DNA of 11,155 nucleotides from assembly GCA_024220525.1 (NCBI GenBank), contig JAMYWO010000643.1, positions 1 to 11,155 on the forward strand, in the 5' to 3' direction. Made by a program: the position numbers and the translations under genes. The notes beneath the pieces were generated by a model. The model was not told where the DNA came from and searched no databases. It was given only the letters and a program-made list of their open reading frames with translations. Each line of letters opens with the position of its first letter. Within the stretch, counting starts at the first letter, position 1. Below, piece by piece: positions 8,901-11,155 of the stretch. This stretch comes from Cochliopodium minus. Taxonomy: Eukaryota; Discosea; Himatismenida; Cochliopodiidae.

Positions 8901-11075
8901 AAGCGAAGTACAACTCAACACAAACTGGAGAGATCTCATCTACCCACAAGAATACACACGTGTTTATCTCTTTCAGTTTTTGTCGTACGGATTTTTTCCA
9001 CAATTAGCAATCAGAGTCGCCAATATCATGACTTCTCCTCTTTACATTTGGAAATCGGGAATTTTGGGAAAAATCGAGAGTGACTCTTTTTCTTCTCATG
9101 TTCTTGTTGAGTATATTCCAGAGACCGAAACCAATCCCAACCCTAAAATTTCAATGAAAGTGAAAACTACGGAAGACACTGGAAACGTTTTGAGCATGTT
9201 GACTTCAGTCACCGAAAATTTGTTAAGAGGTTTCATTTCATTTATTTTTTGTTTTTATTTTATTTTGTTTTTCGTTTTATTATTTTTCTTTTTTTTTTTG
9301 ATTTTATATTTTTATTTTTTCTTTATTTTTTAATTTTTATTTTTTATTTCATTAATTTTTTTATTTCTGTCCTTTATTTTTTTATTATTAATTTTCTTGT
9401 TCTTTTTTTTTTGATTTTGAATTATAATTTTATAATTTTTTGTTTATTAATATTTTATTTTTCATAAGGTTGGTATCCTACCACTGTTTTCAAGAGATAT
9501 GCAATCAACGGAGAGGAGATTATTGATATTGACAACATCATGGAGAAGATGTTGGAAAGAGGGTTGAACAAGGACATCTCCTTCAACGTTCCTGATTTGG
9601 CTCTTCAAAACCAACAAGGTTTGGATCTCAACAAAGATCTTTTAATGAACGAAGTGATAGGAACTGGTATATTTTATCAAAATTTTTTTTTTTATTTTTT
9701 TTCAATTTTTTTGTTTATTTTTTTATTTTTTTATTTTTTTATTTTTTTATTTTTTTATTTTTTTATTTTTTTATTTTTTATTTTTATTATTTTTTATTTT
9801 TTATTTTTGTATAGGATCTTTTGGGGTTGTGTATCGTGCAGAAGATACCAAAACGAAGCAAACTGTCGTTGTCAAAAAAATGACCCAAACTCTCACTGAT
9901 GACCCAATCACCATTTTTTCCTCATTTGTCAGTGAATTGTGGATGATGAGGTAAGCATTCTTCGATTACAAATCTCATTAATTTTATTTTACTCTTAAAT
10001 TGTTTCAAAGTTTATTACAACATCCAAAAATCATAAAGCTTTGTGGTTTATCATTTCAGCCGATGGCCATTGTTCTTGAAGTAAATTAAAAAAAAAAAAT
10101 AATAATTAATTTTTTGTAATTCTCGCAATATTGAAAATTTGTTAGTAAAAATGATTGTTCATTGGATCAACATTAATCAACTTATACAAATGATAATATG
10201 ATATTTGGATCTCATTGATCAATTATATAGTATCTTTTGTTGAGATATGAAAATTGATCCAAATTATATGGCGCAAATTAAATTCTCACAAAAAAAATTT
10301 CATTTTAAACACTTTTTTGTTTTAGTATATGAATTGTAGTGATTTGTGTGTTTACATCCAAAAGGAGGGGAAAACTATGAATTGGTACACCAAACTCAGT
10401 CTTTTGATTGACGTGGCAGAAGGAATGTATTATGCTCACAACATATTTCCGTCAGTCGTACACAGAGATCTCAAAAGCCCAAATATTGTAAAAGAAATAT
10501 TTAAAATTTTACAAAATAAAAAAATAATTAATCTGTTTAAAATTTGGTTTTATTTTTATATTTATTAAGAATAAAGTATTAAAATAAAAAATAAAAAAAT
10601 AAAAAAAATAAACGATCTGTTTAATTATTTTTTATTTCAAAAAAATATCATATCAAAATAAAATGTTAAAAAATAAAAAATAAATTAAAAAATTTTTAAA
10701 TTTTATTGAAGTTTTTGTTAATTATTTTTTTTGTCATTTTAATTCAATTTTTCATACAAAAAAAAAAATAGTTTGTGAAAAAAACTGAAAACGGAAGTTT
10801 GATTGCCAAAGTAGCGGATTTGGGTATGGGAACAATCAGTTCCATCACCAAAGTAGCAGAAGTAACAAACCCAAACTGGTTGGCTCCCGAACTAATATCC
10901 CAATCAAGAGCTACGAAGGAGAGTGATGTTTTCGGGTTTGCCATTGTCATGTGGGAGATCCTCACTCTTCAGTTTCCTTATTCCGATTCGGAATACAGTT
11001 TCACTTGGCAACTGGCTGATGGAATTGTGAGTGGTTTGAGGCCTACTCTCAAAAAAGGACAAGAAGCACCCAAAG
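5908..11075 (+). CDS. ROCO family protein kinase (LRR-Roc-COR-kinase), 3' partial
   Basis: This is a multi-domain GTPase/kinase of the LRRK/Roco class. Exons: 5908-6112, 6191-6744, 7070-7276, 7333-7510, 7612-7858, 7974-8511, 8668-9229, 9469-9666, 9815-9950, 10011-10080, 10326-10487, 10772-11075; 1120 complete codons, continuing past the window. Start is the ATG at 5908 (A at -3). Residues 45-345 are leucine-rich repeats (LTILSLKNNKLSG, LEVLDISSN, LKKIDLAGNQLTGIP, SLNLQDNAI, EGNPF). Roc: Walker A GQEGVGKT (379-386), switch II DFAGQ (444-448, with Gln where human LRRK2 has Arg), G4 motif THKD (506-509). COR runs from about HPGWL (639-643) to residue 870. Kinase: glycine loop GTGSFG (895-900), Lys917, helix-C Glu937, HRDLKSPN (1011-1018), DLG instead of DFG (1035-1037), APE (1057-1059), SDVFGFAIVMWEIL. 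HRDLKSPN fits TKL-type Ser/Thr kinases. Domains after the kinase, such as WD40, would lie outside the window. Confidence 0.88.
6745..7069 (+). other. Intron 2 of the ROCO gene (325 nt)
   Basis: The donor GTAACTTCC follows an in-frame Lys codon (6742-6744) and the acceptor TATTTAG ends at 7069, both phase 0. Unspliced, the LRR frame meets a TAA at 6763-6765. The gap holds only two ATGs (6977, 7047) with no GT after them before the acceptor, so no first coding exon for a separate downstream gene fits here. Its texture is mixed AT rather than T-tract, more like the intergenic DNA to its left. Confidence 0.65.
9725..9779 (+). repeat. T7A octamer array in a ROCO intron
   Basis: About six units of seven T and one A, in the intron that interrupts the kinase glycine-rich loop codons (9667-9814). 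The unit length differs from the heptamers elsewhere. Confidence 0.8.
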
Positions 11076-11083
11076 GTGATTTT

Positions 11084-11155
11084 TTATTTTTATTTTTTTA
11101 TTTTTTATTTTTTATTTTTTATTTTTTATTTTTTATTTTTTATTTTTTATTTTTT
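11084..11155 (+). repeat. T6A array in the last, incomplete ROCO intron
   Basis: The donor GTGATTTTT at 11076 is followed at once by T-rich sequence that becomes a regular heptamer array and runs off the window. Confidence 0.8.

Noticed and set aside
9249-9467. A 72-codon plus-strand frame of almost pure Phe/Leu/Ile/Tyr that looks like membrane segments.
   Set aside because: It is the translation of a T-rich intron (9230-9468) between two COR exons.
1-11155. tRNA, rRNA or transposon genes.
   Set aside because: I saw no tRNA-like cloverleaf boxes, no rRNA-like conserved segments and no transposase or reverse-transcriptase motifs on either strand.

Overview
The window is nuclear DNA from a very AT-rich, intron-dense unicellular eukaryote. 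The evidence is about 23 complete GT-AG introns in 11 kb, most of them T-rich or A/T homopolymer-like, and reading frames that close only after splicing. An LRR-Roc-COR-kinase (ROCO) gene and discoidin-like and Ras-binding-like domains fit an amoeboid protist with large signalling families, such as an amoebozoan or an anaeramoebid. That placement is inference; no marker gene fixes the taxon.

Layout: (1) 1-2626, plus strand: the 3' part of a gene (exons 401-550, 1052-1262, 1579-1751, 1861-2054, 2147-2229, 2316-2626). It encodes a galactose-binding-like (F5/8 type C/discoidin-like) domain, a low-complexity linker and a C-terminal ubiquitin-fold, Ras-binding-like domain. (2) 2694-4955, minus strand: a complete eight-exon gene for a 358-residue GDP-fucose transporter of the SLC35C1 family, whose stop is 67 bp from the convergent stop of gene 1. 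(3) 5173-5613, minus strand: an intronless gene for a 146-residue secreted protein resembling the mostly bacterial DUF6438 family. (4) 5908 to the window end, plus strand: twelve exons (about 1120 codons) of a ROCO protein kinase. Its order is leucine-rich repeats, Roc GTPase, COR and TKL-type kinase; the gene runs off the right edge inside the kinase domain.

Exons were chained by requiring GT-AG borders, matching phase and continuous family similarity. The sums close exactly: 374 codons with stop for the visible part of gene 1, 359 for gene 2, and phase 1 at the last ROCO exon. The LRR block at 5908-6744 and the Roc-COR-kinase block from 7070 look like two genes in raw ORFs, but an in-phase donor at 6745 joins them and the downstream block has no possible start codon of its own.

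The genes do not form an operon-like unit. The transporter and the secreted protein both belong to the secretory pathway, and the secreted protein has four N-glycosylation sequons, but any functional link is speculative. The oddest features are a DLG in place of DFG in the ROCO kinase, the DUF6438-like gene in a eukaryotic setting, and the sense-strand T-tract arrays with 6, 7 and 8 bp units in introns.
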